Positions 28,233 to 37,658 are shown, counted from the stretch's first letter. The stretch: DNA of 64,000 bases from Leptotrichia sp. oral taxon 212 (GCF_001274535.1 NZ_CP012410.1:1399126-1463125), one strand, 5' to 3'. Program-made: numbers and translations. The notes: generated by a model not told the origin, from the sequence alone.

Positions 28233-29879
28233 TTATACTCTGTTTTCTAAAACTTTTTCTGCTATATTTCTTGTATGATCCGCTATTCTTGTAAAGTGCA
28301 GCACTAAATCGACAAAAGATAGTCCAGCCTTTATTTCACAGCTCTGTTCGCTTAATCTTTTTATATGGCTCTTTCTTATCTTCTTTTCTTTTTCTCTTTC
28401 CTTATTATGTAAATCTATAACCTCTACGGCCTTGTCAACACTTGATTCCTTTAAAGCAGCTGTTGCAGTTTCAATCATATTTTCCACTATTTCTTCAAGC
28501 TCCTTTATTTCTTCGTAAGCAGCATCAGAGAACTTAAATTTCTTACTTATTCCATATTTTACATCTTTTACAATACCATGGGCATGATCCCCTATTCTTT
28601 CAATATCTCTGCAAAGGTCGAGATAAGTCGCTATTTCTTCCCCTTCCTTTTCCCCAAAATCCTGCTTAGATAAAAGTGCCAGATATTTTGTTATTTCCTG
28701 ATCTACCGTATTTATCTTTTCTTCCCTTTTCTCAACTATTCCAAACATTTTTTCATCTCTGTCAAAGAAGAAGGAAACTGAATTTTTGAAATTTTTCAAA
28801 GCAAAACCTGACATTGTAAGAAGTTCCTGCTTCACTTGCCCTAATGCAATGACCGGTGCAGTTATAAGCGCCATATCAAGTCCTGTTTTATATGCTTCAT
28901 CTTCGTCCTCTTTTTTCTCCCTGATCAGCTTAACAACAAGAAATTCAAGAACTCCTATAAACGGAAACAGAAGAACTGTTGTAAATATATTGAATGATCC
29001 GTGGGCAAATGCTATTGTCATCTTTGGATTCAGATGAAGAATCTGCTCCATTTTCGCAATAAACATTGCAAAAGGAGAAAGAAATATCAAAAATATAAGT
29101 GTTCCAATTACATTAAACATTACATGTGAAGCCGCAAGTCTTTTTGCCGATGTATTTGAACCTATTACAGCTATTATCGCTGTAATTGTAGTACCTATAT
29201 TATCCCCAAATAATACAGGTAATCCAGCCTTTAACGGTATAAGGCCTTCCTGATATATATTCTGCAGTACACTTATTGTTGCACTCGAAGCCTGTACCAT
29301 TACTGTTACCGTAGTTCCTATAAATACACCTAGAATAGGACTTTTGCTGAGACTTACCATAACATTCTTAAATTCAGGCAGATATTTCAGTGGTGCCATT
29401 GCTCCGGACATAAGCGTCAATGAAAAGAATACTCCCCCAAATCCAAACAAAATACGTCCTATATTATTTACCTTTTCAATTTTTACAAAAAATAGACAGA
29501 AGGCTCCGACAAATAATATTGGCAATGCATATTTAGAAATATTGAATCCTATTATAAATGTAGTTATCGTAGTTCCAATATTTGCACCCATTATAATTCC
29601 TATAGCCTGTCTTAATGTAAGCAGTCCTGCACCTACAAGCCCTATAGTTATAACGGAAGTTCCTGAACTCGACTGTATCAGTGCAGTTACAAAAATTCCT
29701 ACAAGGACTCCTAAAAAAGGAGAGGTTGTATATTTATCCAGAATATATTTCAGTCTATCACCGGCAGCTATCTGTAATCCATCCCCCATGTATTTGATAC
29801 AGAATAAAAACAGACCTAATCCTCCAAGAAATGTGAAGGCCATCTGTTGAAAATTAATTGTACTTAGTGCCATTTCCAT
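28233..29879 (-). CDS. Na+/phosphate cotransporter family protein (YjbB/NptA-type)
   Basis: This 548-aa inner-membrane protein has two inverted Na/Pi-cotransporter repeats marked by QSSSGTSV with GANIGTT (first half) and QASSATIS with GDNIGTT (second half), about nine membrane segments, and a cytosolic C-terminal PhoU-like helical domain from about residue 360 (DICRDIERIGDHAHGIV). It probably moves phosphate coupled to sodium. The direction (uptake or efflux) is not decidable here. The ATG at 29879 is chosen for the GGAG upstream. The 29-codon longer frame starts with an unlikely basic extension. No phoB or pst genes are nearby. Confidence 0.88.
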   Translation of the reverse strand: MEMALSTINFQQMAFTFLGGLGLFLFCIKYMGDGLQIAAGDRLKYILDKYTTSPFLGVLVGIFVTALIQSSSGTSVITIGLVGAGLLTLRQAIGIIMGANIGTTITTFIIGFNISKYALPILFVGAFCLFFVKIEKVNNIGRILFGFGGVFFSLTLMSGAMAPLKYLPEFKNVMVSLSKSPILGVFIGTTVTVMVQASSATISVLQNIYQEGLIPLKAGLPVLFGDNIGTTITAIIAVIGSNTSAKRLAASHVMFNVIGTLIFLIFLSPFAMFIAKMEQILHLNPKMTIAFAHGSFNIFTTVLLFPFIGVLEFLVVKLIREKKEDEDEAYKTGLDMALITAPVIALGQVKQELLTMSGFALKNFKNSVSFFFDRDEKMFGIVEKREEKINTVDQEITKYLALLSKQDFGEKEGEEIATYLDLCRDIERIGDHAHGIVKDVKYGISKKFKFSDAAYEEIKELEEIVENMIETATAALKESSVDKAVEVIDLHNKEREKEKKIRKSHIKRLSEQSCEIKAGLSFVDLVLHFTRIADHTRNIAEKVLENRV

Positions 29880-30020
29880 CTCGTTTTTTCTCCACTTCTT
29901 TTTATTTTTTAAATAAAAATTTTGTATTTTATGATTTCTAAAATATATGGAAATCATAATTCGCACTTATGATACATCATATCAAAGAAAATATCAAGTT
30001 TTTTTTACAAAAACTCTAAA

Positions 30021-30752
30021 TTATTTTCCCCTATTTTTAACATCTTCCTCAATTTCTTTTTTCCATGAATCCTTCAGTTCATTTCCGGATCTTACTTCTT
30101 TAATAGCTTCATTCAGTACTTCATAATTTTTTACTGTTCCCTGCTTGTCTGATTTATACTGGGCAGCCCTTGAAGAATCTATCCCCAATCTTCCTGCTGT
30201 TCCTATTGCATCAATATTTGCACCTAGAAATAGAAATTCCCATTTATCTTTTTCTTTTCTTTCTTCTATTAATTTTTTTACTGTATCTAATCTATACTCA
30301 CGACTTGCATTTTCCATTCCATCTGTTATTATTACAAATAGAACTTTTTCGCTGTTACCTTTCTTCTCCTGATTTGCCTTTATCTGCATTATAGTTTTCC
30401 CTATTGCATCAAGTAATGCTGTACTTCCCCTCACATAATATTCCTTTTCTGTCATAGGAGCTATTTTATCAATCGGAACCTGATTATAAAGAAGTTCATA
30501 CTGATCATCAAATAGCACAGTTGTTACAGAAACTTTTCCTGTCTTTTCTTTTTTCTGTTTTAAAAGCATTGAATTATATCCACCAATGGTATCTGATTCA
30601 AGTCCCTGCATTGAACCACTTCTGTCGAGAATAAAAACGAGCTCTACATCTTTAAGTTTATTATTTTTACCTCTTTGAACTTTTTTATCTGAAACTTTTG
30701 AAAACGCCAGTACTGACAATAAGATAAATATTCCTGATAAAATTCTTTTCAT
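30021..30752 (-). CDS. Exported von Willebrand factor type A domain protein
   Basis: This 243-aa protein has a signal peptide (residues 1-18, MKRILSGIFILLSVLAFS) followed by a VWA domain from about residue 36 to 200. The MIDAS metal site is complete: DRSGSM, a downstream Thr in the RGSTALLDAIG segment, and ITDGMEN. A domain with a full MIDAS normally binds a protein or ligand through Mg2+ or Mn2+. Its location is periplasmic or extracellular. It is divergent from the ABC-F gene and has no recognisable partner nearby. Confidence 0.85.
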   Translation of the reverse strand: MKRILSGIFILLSVLAFSKVSDKKVQRGKNNKLKDVELVFILDRSGSMQGLESDTIGGYNSMLLKQKKEKTGKVSVTTVLFDDQYELLYNQVPIDKIAPMTEKEYYVRGSTALLDAIGKTIMQIKANQEKKGNSEKVLFVIITDGMENASREYRLDTVKKLIEERKEKDKWEFLFLGANIDAIGTAGRLGIDSSRAAQYKSDKQGTVKNYEVLNEAIKEVRSGNELKDSWKKEIEEDVKNRGK

Positions 30753-30939
30753 AAAATCACTTCCTTTGATATTTTTATTTATATTTAAATCAAATAAATA
30801 TTTTCAGATTTATCAGTTTATTTTTTTATGTTTTCATATTTATTTCCTATTACTATTATAAACTAAAAAAAATTATTTCACAACACAAAAAACTTTTTCT
30901 TTTAATCTTATTACTTTTTTAAATATATTTCTTTTTCGT

Positions 30940-30968
30940 TTGTCATTTGTGCCTTTTTTTGCTATAAT
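30940..30968 (+). promoter_or_regulatory. Promoter of the ABC-F gene
   Basis: TTGTCA at 30940-30945, 17-bp spacer, TATAAT at 30963-30968, about 27 nt before an AAGGAGG ribosome site. Confidence 0.85.
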
Positions 30969-31001
30969 GTATAGAATAATTAATTTTAAGGAGGAATTTT
31001 T

Positions 31002-32624
31002 TTGATTTCAACAAGTAATTTATCAGTCCAGTTTGGAGGAAGAAAACTTTTTGATGAAGTGGACATAAAATTTACGCCAGGTAACTGTTATGGAATAATT
31101 GGACCTAACGGTGCCGGAAAATCAACATTTTTAAAAATACTAACAGGCGAAGCCGAATCTACTTCAGGAGAAGTAATCATTGATAAAAATAAAAGACTGT
31201 CATTTTTAAAACAGGATCACTTTGCATATGAAGATGAGCAGGTTTTAAACGTAGTAATGATGGGACACACTAAACTTTATGACATTATGATGAAAAAAAA
31301 TGAACTTTATTCAAAAACTGAATTCACAGAAGAAGATGGCGAGCTGGCTGCAGAGCTTGAAGGAGAATTTGCCGAACTTGATGGCTGGGAAGCTGAAACT
31401 AATGCGGAAAAATTTCTTATAGGCCTCGGTATAGGTGCTGAACTGCATCACAAACTCATGAAGGAGCTTACAGAACCTGAAAAGGTAAAAGTTCTTCTTG
31501 CTCAGGCAATATTTGGAAATCCTGATATTCTTTTACTTGATGAACCTACAAATGGACTTGATCTTAAAGCTGTAAAATGGCTTGAAGAATTTTTAATGAA
31601 TCTTGAAAATACTACTGTACTTGTCGTATCTCATGATAGACACTTTTTAAATAAAGTGTGTACACATATTGCAGACATTGACTACGGAAAAATTAAAATG
31701 TTCGTAGGAAACTATGACTTCTGGTATGAATCAAATCAGCTGATGCAGGATCTGATAAGAAACCAGAACAAGAAACTTGAACAGAAAAGAAAAGAACTGC
31801 AGGATTTTATTGCACGTTTCTCTGCAAATGCCTCAAAATCAAAACAGGCTACAAGTCGTAAAAAACAGCTTGAAAAACTTCAATTTGAAGATATGCAGGT
31901 TTCAAATAGAAAATATCCATATATAGAGTTCAAGCCTGAAAGAGAAGCAGGTAACAACATGCTTAAAGTGGAAAATCTTTCTAAAACAATAGATGGTGAA
32001 AAAGTTCTGGATAATATTTCATTTACTGTAAATACAGGAGATAAGGTAGTTATCCTTTCAAATAATGATATTGCTAAAACTACACTTTTTCAGATATTGG
32101 CAGGAGAAATAGAACCTGATTCAGGAACTTATGAATGGGGAATGACTACATCACAGAGCTATTTCCCAAAAGATAATTCAGAATATTTTGAAAATGTGGA
32201 TTTATCACTTATAGACTGGATGAGACAGTTTTCTACAGACCAGCATGAAGAGTACGTAAGAGGATTTTTGGGAAGAATGCTCTTTTCCGGTGAAGAAGCA
32301 AGAAAAATGGCAAAAGTTCTTTCAGGAGGAGAAAAAGTAAGATGTATGCTTTCAAAAATGATGCTTTCAGGAGCAAATGTACTTCTTCTTGATAACCCTA
32401 CAGACCATCTTGATCTTGAATCTATTACTTCTTTAAATAAATCTCTTATAAGATTTCCTGGAACAGTTTTATTTACCACTCATGACCATGAATTTATTCA
32501 GACAGTGGCAAATAAAATAATTGAAATTACTCCAAATGGAATACTTGAAAAGGAAATGGAATATGATGACTACATAAATGATGAAAATGTACAGCAGAGA
32601 CTTTCTGAACTGTATGGAAAATAA
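31002..32624 (+). CDS. ABC-F family ATPase (YkpA/YbiT-type)
   Basis: This 540-aa soluble protein has two nucleotide-binding domains joined by a charged linker (about residues 235-300) and no membrane segments, as in ribosome-associated ABC-F factors. Domain 1 has Walker A GPNGAGKST and Walker B LLLDEPTNGLD but a weak signature (LTEPEKVK). Domain 2 has the signature LSGGEKVR but a degenerate Walker A (SNNDIAKTT) and Walker B LLLDNPTDHLD, with Asn replacing the catalytic Glu. The Bacillus YkpA group also deviates in the second site, so this is probably a family trait. The start is a TTG at 31002 behind AAGGAGG. The terminator follows at 32645-32719. Confidence 0.9.
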   Translation: MISTSNLSVQFGGRKLFDEVDIKFTPGNCYGIIGPNGAGKSTFLKILTGEAESTSGEVIIDKNKRLSFLKQDHFAYEDEQVLNVVMMGHTKLYDIMMKKNELYSKTEFTEEDGELAAELEGEFAELDGWEAETNAEKFLIGLGIGAELHHKLMKELTEPEKVKVLLAQAIFGNPDILLLDEPTNGLDLKAVKWLEEFLMNLENTTVLVVSHDRHFLNKVCTHIADIDYGKIKMFVGNYDFWYESNQLMQDLIRNQNKKLEQKRKELQDFIARFSANASKSKQATSRKKQLEKLQFEDMQVSNRKYPYIEFKPEREAGNNMLKVENLSKTIDGEKVLDNISFTVNTGDKVVILSNNDIAKTTLFQILAGEIEPDSGTYEWGMTTSQSYFPKDNSEYFENVDLSLIDWMRQFSTDQHEEYVRGFLGRMLFSGEEARKMAKVLSGGEKVRCMLSKMMLSGANVLLLDNPTDHLDLESITSLNKSLIRFPGTVLFTTHDHEFIQTVANKIIEITPNGILEKEMEYDDYINDENVQQRLSELYGK

Positions 32625-32644
32625 AAATATTTAAATACTAATAA

Positions 32645-32719
32645 AAAATGACATTTTTCTTAAACTTTAAAACTGCAGAATAACTTCCAGTCTTAAAAAT
32701 TTGAAAATGTCATTTTTTT
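32645..32719 (+). terminator. Terminator after the ABC-F gene
   Basis: Long-looped hairpin with 13-bp arms AAAATGACATTTT/AAAATGTCATTTT (32645-32657 and 32704-32716), followed by T residues. Confidence 0.7.
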
Positions 32720-32729
32720 ATTCATTTTT

Positions 32730-32926
32730 TTAATTTAACGGGTAATCATGAGTAATCATATGTAAATTTCTATATCCTTCTCCTCTGAAATGTACTACAT
32801 AGGCTACTCCTTTATCCATATCCTGATATGCAAAATCACTTATATTTACAAAATTGAAATGCTTTCCTGTGGCACGACTGATACAGTTAAAAACACCAAT
32901 AAACTTGCTAAAATTAATTTTTTCAT
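32730..32926 (-). pseudogene. Small lipoprotein-like ORF with a one-base frameshift
   Basis: The ATG at 32926 (AGGAG upstream) opens a signal peptide, MKKLILASLLVFL. In a T5 run the reading then continues well only in another frame: CISRATGKHFNFVNI to HDYPLN and a stop at 32730. One additional T would give ...LLVFFNC-ISRATG, a plausible lipobox, and a 65-aa lipoprotein. The interval of 197 nt is one short of a multiple of three. It is the second frameshifted lipoprotein in this window. Decay, sequencing error or slippage-based switching cannot be separated here. Confidence 0.55.
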
Positions 32927-33054
32927 TATTTTATCATTCTCCTGTCTAATTTGCATTCATTATACAATATTAAACTGAAAACTTACATTTTAAAAAATGT
33001 ATGATGTTTGTAATAATGATATCAAAAATAAATAGAAAGAAATCATTATACAAA

Positions 33055-33084
33055 AATAAGGCATTGAAAAATCAATACCTTATT
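33055..33084. terminator. Bidirectional terminator-like hairpin after the cold-shock gene
   Basis: Stem AATAAGG-ATTGA/TCAAT-CCTTATT, followed on the minus strand by TTATTTTT, about 20 bp beyond the csp stop codon. Confidence 0.75.
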
Positions 33085-33105
33085 AATTAATAATATTTAG
33101 TTAAA

Positions 33106-33303
33106 TTATTGAGAAACAACGTTTGTTGCCTGAGGTCCTTTTGGTCCTTCTTCTACATCAAAACTTACTTCTTCCCCTTCATTAACTGATTTGAATCCTT
33201 CTTTGTTTATTTTAGAAAAATGTAAGAAATAGTCATTTCCATCTTCTCCTGAAATAAATCCAAATCCTTTTTTGTCGTTAAACCATTTTACTTTACCTAA
33301 CAA
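33106..33303 (-). CDS. Cold-shock domain protein (CspA family)
   Basis: This 65-aa single-domain RNA chaperone has both RNA-binding motifs: KGFGFI (RNP1) and DYFLHF (RNP2, the usual V-F-V-H-F type). It binds single-stranded RNA and DNA in the cytosol. The start is taken as TTG at 33303, seven bases after AGGAGG, which gives the canonical length and N-terminus ([16 protein letters not shown]). A frame with ten more codons begins without a ribosome site. The promoter lies about 100 nt upstream, so the mRNA has a long leader as is common for csp genes. Confidence 0.95.
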   Translation of the reverse strand: MLGKVKWFNDKKGFGFISGEDGNDYFLHFSKINKEGFKSVNEGEEVSFDVEEGPKGPQATNVVSQ

Positions 33304-33703
33304 AGTGCTACCTCCTAAATTTTTACACCTCAAACAACTTGTTACAAATTACTTTTTAATATTTTGCTACATTCACTTGCTCTTGGTTTTCTATGTATAT
33401 TATACCACATTTTTTTAAAATTTAAAGTTTTTTTTTAACTATATTTCCTTTTTACTTCAAAAACCTAGTGTTATTAATGTTTTTTGATACTAATATTTTT
33501 TCATTTTATATAATATTAATATAATATATACATTATTGAGAAATATATATAATTATATTATTAAATATTTTACAAGATATATTGAATTTGTAAGCAAAAT
33601 AGTATATTATATTATGGTATATTTTGGGTATAGGTTCCCATTTAAACCTAAATTTAGAAAAAGGAGAAGATGATACAATAAATTAGTATTATCAATAATT
33701 AAC
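33304..33703. other. Divergent spacer between csp and lysC
   Basis: About 400 bp without a gene. On the minus strand an extended -10 (TGG-TATAAT, 33404-33399) should drive csp with a leader of roughly 90 nt. On the plus side a small hairpin (AGGTT/AACCT near 33630-33650) and AAAAGGAG followed by a three-codon ORF (ATG ATA CAA TAA, 33671 onward) precede lysC. The main Shine-Dalgarno is therefore about 35-40 nt from the lysC ATG. No lysine riboswitch core was recognised. Confidence 0.5.
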
Positions 33704-34924
33704 ATGGCATTAATAATACAAAAATATGGAGGTACTTCTGTAGCGGATGCTGAAAGAGTAAAAGAAGTTGCCAAAAGGGTTTTAAGATATAAAGAAGAAG
33801 GGCATGATGTCATTGTTGTAGTTTCAGCTCCAGCAGGTACGACTGATTCTTTAATAAGACGTGCATATGAACTTTCTGAATCTCCTAATAAAAGAGAGCT
33901 TGACATGCTTCTAACATCTGGAGAACAGATTTCAATTGCATCTTTAGCTATTGCCATTGAGAATCTTGGTAAAAAAGCTGTTTCATTGAATGCTTTTCAG
34001 GTTGATTTTAAAACTACTGATGAACATACAAAAGCTACTATACTTGGTATTAATACTGATATTATCAAAGAAAAGTTGTCTGAAGGAAATGTTGTAGTTT
34101 TTGCAGGTTTTCAGGGAATTACAGAAAACAACGAAATTACTACTCTTGGAAGAGGAGGTTCAGACACTACGGCCGTTGCACTGGGAGCAGCATTAAAAGC
34201 TGATGAAGTAGAAATATATACCGATGTTGACGGTGTTTATACTGCTGACCCTAGAGTTGTAAAAAATCCAAAAAAACTTAATACAATATCTTATCAGGAA
34301 ATGCTTGAAATGGCAGCTTCCGGTGCTAAAGTACTGCATCCAAGAGCAGTAGAAATTGCAGCAAGATATGGAATAAAAATTCATTTAAGATCATCATTTG
34401 ATGACTCAACTGGAACTATAGTTAAAGAAAAAGGAGACGAATCAATGGAACAAGTTAAGATTATAGGAATTACATCAACAAAAAATGAAGGTAAAATCAC
34501 TCTTTCAGGAGTACCTGATAAACCTGGAATTGCAGCTAAAGTTTTTTCAAAACTTGCTAAAGCTAAAATAAATACAGACATTATACTTCAAAGTTCAAGT
34601 GTCACTAAAGAATTTAATAATATATCATATACTGTAAGTATTGATGATTTAAAGGAAGCTGTGGATATTTCTCAGGAATTGAAAGAAGAATTGGGTGCTG
34701 AAGGTGTTTCATATGATGCAAATATAGCTAAAATTTCTGCTATTGGAATAGGTCTGAAAACTCATTATGAAACAACTGCTGAAATATTTGATACACTTGC
34801 TGAAAATGGTATTAACATAGATATGATTTCATGTTCTGAAATAAATGTTTCATGTATAATTAAGGAAGAAGATGTAAACAAGGCTGTAAGAGCTCTTCAT
34901 GAAAAATTTGTTGAAGAAAATTAA
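33704..34924 (+). CDS. lysC: Aspartate kinase
   Basis: This 406-aa enzyme phosphorylates aspartate, entering the Lys/Thr/Met pathway. The kinase domain starts IIQKYGGTSVADAERV, with TTLGRGGSDTTAVALGAAL and EIYTDVDGVYTADPR. Two C-terminal ACT domains (about residues 265-400, including SGVPDKPGIAAKVF and GIGLKTH) predict feedback control by Lys and/or Thr. The ATG at 33704 lacks an adjacent Shine-Dalgarno. It is followed after 24 nt by hom. Confidence 0.95.
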   Translation: MALIIQKYGGTSVADAERVKEVAKRVLRYKEEGHDVIVVVSAPAGTTDSLIRRAYELSESPNKRELDMLLTSGEQISIASLAIAIENLGKKAVSLNAFQVDFKTTDEHTKATILGINTDIIKEKLSEGNVVVFAGFQGITENNEITTLGRGGSDTTAVALGAALKADEVEIYTDVDGVYTADPRVVKNPKKLNTISYQEMLEMAASGAKVLHPRAVEIAARYGIKIHLRSSFDDSTGTIVKEKGDESMEQVKIIGITSTKNEGKITLSGVPDKPGIAAKVFSKLAKAKINTDIILQSSSVTKEFNNISYTVSIDDLKEAVDISQELKEELGAEGVSYDANIAKISAIGIGLKTHYETTAEIFDTLAENGINIDMISCSEINVSCIIKEEDVNKAVRALHEKFVEEN

Positions 34925-34948
34925 GAATTTTAAGTTCAGGAGGTTGAT

Positions 34949-36148
34949 ATGAAAATAGGAATTATAGGATTAGGGACAGTTGGGGAAGGTGTTTTAAAAG
35001 TTTTAACCAAAGAAAAAAACAGTATTTTTGAAAAATCTCAAGCTGACATTGAAGTAAAATATGCCTGTGACTTAAATATAAACAGGGAATTTTCTTTTGA
35101 ATTTGATAAATCAATTCTTGTTGATAATTATAAAAAAATACTTGAAGATTCTGAAATTAAACTTGTTGTTGAGCTTATAGGTGGAGAAATGCTTGCAAAA
35201 GATATTATTATTGAAGCTTTCAAAGCTAAAAAAAGTGTTGTTACTGCAAACAAGGCTTTAATTGCTAAACATGGGGTGGAATTATTTCAGATAGCTAAAG
35301 AAAACGGAGTTTCATTCTTATTTGAAGCTGCAGTTGGTGGAGGAATTCCTATAGTAACACCTTTAATGGAAAGTCTGGTTGCAAATACTGTAACTGAAAT
35401 AAAAGGTATTATGAACGGTACTTCAAATTATATCCTTACAAAAATGAAAAATGAAAATTTATCTTTTAATGAAGCTCTTTCAATTGCATCAGCAAAAGGT
35501 TATGCAGAAGCTGATCCAACTTATGATGTTGATGGAATAGATGCCGGGCATAAAATAAATATCCTTGCTTCACTTGCTTATGGAGGTTCTATTAAATTTA
35601 AGGATATGCAGATTTCAGGAATTAGAGAAATTAATACACTTGATATTTTCTCGGCAAATCAGTTAAATTCTACAATAAAACTGGTTGCAAGTTCAAAACT
35701 GATTACAGAAGATACTGCTCAGATTTCTGTAGAGCCTGTTATTATTTCAAATAATGAAATACTTGCTAAAGTAGATGATGTTTACAATGCCATTGAAACA
35801 ATCGGTTCATATACAGGAAAAACTTTATTTTATGGAAAAGGTGCAGGAATGGATCCAACAGCATCTGCCGTTGTTGCAGATATCGTAAAAATAGCTACAA
35901 GAAATCACATTGAATCTGATTATTTCTTTAATTCCACTAAAATAATCAATATAATAGATTCAAATGCTGTAAAAGATAATTACTATATAAGAGTTTCTGA
36001 TGATTTTAATGTAGAAAATTCGCCTTTTAATGTCTATAATAAAATTGATAATTTCTTTATTATTTTAGCTGAAAATATTTCAAGAAATGAAATAAATGAA
36101 TATTTGAAAGATGTCCAGGAAAAAATAATATTAAAAATAATCAAATAA
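34949..36148 (+). CDS. hom: Homoserine dehydrogenase
   Basis: This 399-aa enzyme reduces aspartate semialdehyde to homoserine. N-terminal Rossmann motif GIIGLGTVGEGVL; catalytic segment with GGGIPIVTPLMESL, GIMNGTSNYILTKM and AYAEADPTYDVDGIDAGHK-like sequence (GYAEADPTYDVDG). The C-terminal segment (about 345-399) is shorter than a full ACT domain, so allosteric threonine control is uncertain. AGGAGG precedes the ATG. It is co-transcribed with lysC and ends at a strong terminator. Asd and thrC are not in the window. Confidence 0.95.
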   Translation: MKIGIIGLGTVGEGVLKVLTKEKNSIFEKSQADIEVKYACDLNINREFSFEFDKSILVDNYKKILEDSEIKLVVELIGGEMLAKDIIIEAFKAKKSVVTANKALIAKHGVELFQIAKENGVSFLFEAAVGGGIPIVTPLMESLVANTVTEIKGIMNGTSNYILTKMKNENLSFNEALSIASAKGYAEADPTYDVDGIDAGHKINILASLAYGGSIKFKDMQISGIREINTLDIFSANQLNSTIKLVASSKLITEDTAQISVEPVIISNNEILAKVDDVYNAIETIGSYTGKTLFYGKGAGMDPTASAVVADIVKIATRNHIESDYFFNSTKIINIIDSNAVKDNYYIRVSDDFNVENSPFNVYNKIDNFFIILAENISRNEINEYLKDVQEKIILKIIK

Positions 36149-36150
36149 AC

Positions 36151-36178
36151 AAAAGCCCTGAAATTCAGGGCTTTTAAC
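36151..36178. terminator. Bidirectional terminator between hom and ferredoxin
   Basis: Stem AAAAGCCCTGAA/TTCAGGGCTTTT at 36151-36174, directly after the hom stop and also suited to end the convergent ferredoxin transcript. Confidence 0.9.
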
Positions 36179-36241
36179 TTTCTATATTCAAAATTTTCTC
36201 TCCAAAAAACATTGAATACTTTCAAAATTAGTCTTTATTAA

Positions 36242-36418
36242 TTAACTCATTTGTGATATAGCTTCTACTGGACAAACACCTTCGCATGCTCCACAATCTA
36301 TACAAGTTGTTGCATCAATTTCATATTTTCCTTCTGCTTCAGAAATTGCTTCTACTGGGCAAACTCCTTCACATGCTCCACAAGCTATACAAGTTTCTTT
36401 CTCTATTGAAAATGCCAT
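36242..36418 (-). CDS. 2[4Fe-4S] ferredoxin
   Basis: This is a 58-aa clostridial-type ferredoxin. It consists of two near-identical halves, each with C-I-x-C-G-x-C-x3-C-P (CIACGACEGVCPVEAIS and CIDCGACEGVCPVEAIS), giving eight cysteines for two [4Fe-4S] clusters. It is a low-potential electron carrier for anaerobic metabolism (for example pyruvate:ferredoxin oxidoreductase or hydrogenase, neither in this window). AGGAGG precedes the ATG at 36418. It is a single-gene unit, convergent with hom. Confidence 0.97.
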   Translation of the reverse strand: MAFSIEKETCIACGACEGVCPVEAISEAEGKYEIDATTCIDCGACEGVCPVEAISQMS

Positions 36419-36680
36419 AATATATTCCTCCCAAGTTTTTATTTTTTATATTTTTTCTTGATAATAAAATACCATTTTTTTTGTTATAAGTCAATAAAAA
36501 ATATTCATTTGAAAGTCATAATTTACAGTGATTTGAATAGTTTTTATTTTGAAAGATCAAATGTTTTTTATTTTGGTTATGGAAATAAAAAATACTTTGT
36601 ATATAAAACAATATTTTTAAAATCTTTTAAAGACTCTAAAATACAAATCTTCTTTTCTAACTAATGTTATAAATATGATT

Positions 36681-37658
36681 TTAAAAAATTATACTATCTC
36701 CTGATTTTGGATAAAAAAACTTTATTTTATAAATATTTTCTTTGTCTATTTCTTTTTTTATTATTTCTTCAGGATTAGAATCTTTTAAAAAATTAGGTTT
36801 TATATGGTTAATTATTACATTTAATTTTTTCAAATTTTCTGTCCCACCACTATACTCTGATAAAACCTTCATTTCATCTATTAGCCATTTTGCATTCAGA
36901 TGTCCAAATAAATTTTTATCTTCTACTGAGTTTGGAAATGACACTTCCAAAATAATTCCTTTTAACTTTCCATCTTTTAGTTTCTGACCTAACTCCTTCC
37001 ATACATTTCTTAATAAATCAGACTTTTCAACTTTATCTGCTCCTGTATCACCAAAAAAAGCAAAATATTCATCTCCACTACGTATTATTAAAACTGATGA
37101 CTCATAATTACTATGACTTAAAGGAAATATTCTACCATATAATCCTGTCTCTTCTATTTCAAATTCTTTACCTACTTCCATTTTTTTATATGAATATGTT
37201 CCCAATTTAAATCCTTCTCCTGAATCTCCAAAATTTGGCCATACTCTCCAGTTAAAGACATTTTTTTCAAGAATATCTATTACTGAAGGTAATGCATATA
37301 TATTTTTCTTTGTGTCTTCAGTTGACGACATCACAAGACCTGCAATATGGTCTATGTGTGCATGACTTAAAAAATATCCCTTTATTGAATCTCTAAATAT
37401 ATAACCTAATTTAGTGTATTTAGAATCTTCAGGAACTCTTATATCCTTAAAATTTCCTTTTTTCAATGCCATTTCAAGTCCATTAACTGTACTTCCAGCA
37501 TCTAATCCTAAATAGAATTTAGACTTTATATCTCTTATAATATAGGATGTTGTTGTTCCCACAACAACTCCGCCACTATTTCCTAAAGTTATAACTTCAA
37601 AATTTGCAAATAAATTCCATGAAAATATTGATAAAAATAAAAATAATATTTTTTTCAT
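36681..37658 (-). CDS. Exported class II 3',5'-cyclic nucleotide phosphodiesterase
   Basis: This 325-aa protein has a signal peptide (MKKILFLFLSIFSWNLFA). The mature protein has the order of motifs of the PDE class II/CpdP family: TLGNSGGVVVGTTTSYII, LDAGSTVNGL, the metal site LSHAHIDHIAGL, PLSHSNYESS and FFGDTGAD, then ILEVSFPN and INHIKPN. These enzymes hydrolyse cAMP/cGMP with a metallo-beta-lactamase fold. The signal peptide implies a periplasmic location, as in the Vibrio enzyme, so it may scavenge external cyclic nucleotides. It is a monocistronic gene downstream of treC (53 bp gap, same strand). Confidence 0.85.
   Translation of the reverse strand: MKKILFLFLSIFSWNLFANFEVITLGNSGGVVVGTTTSYIIRDIKSKFYLGLDAGSTVNGLEMALKKGNFKDIRVPEDSKYTKLGYIFRDSIKGYFLSHAHIDHIAGLVMSSTEDTKKNIYALPSVIDILEKNVFNWRVWPNFGDSGEGFKLGTYSYKKMEVGKEFEIEETGLYGRIFPLSHSNYESSVLIIRSGDEYFAFFGDTGADKVEKSDLLRNVWKELGQKLKDGKLKGIILEVSFPNSVEDKNLFGHLNAKWLIDEMKVLSEYSGGTENLKKLNVIINHIKPNFLKDSNPEEIIKKEIDKENIYKIKFFYPKSGDSIIF

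Noticed and set aside
31002-32624. Loss of the catalytic Glu in the second ATPase site of the ABC-F protein as a novelty
   Set aside because: Bacillus YkpA-type proteins also deviate at this position, so this is probably a subfamily property.
33430-33703. Lysine riboswitch upstream of lysC
   Set aside because: The region is too A+T-rich and short of conserved helices; none of the L-box core motifs could be recognised.
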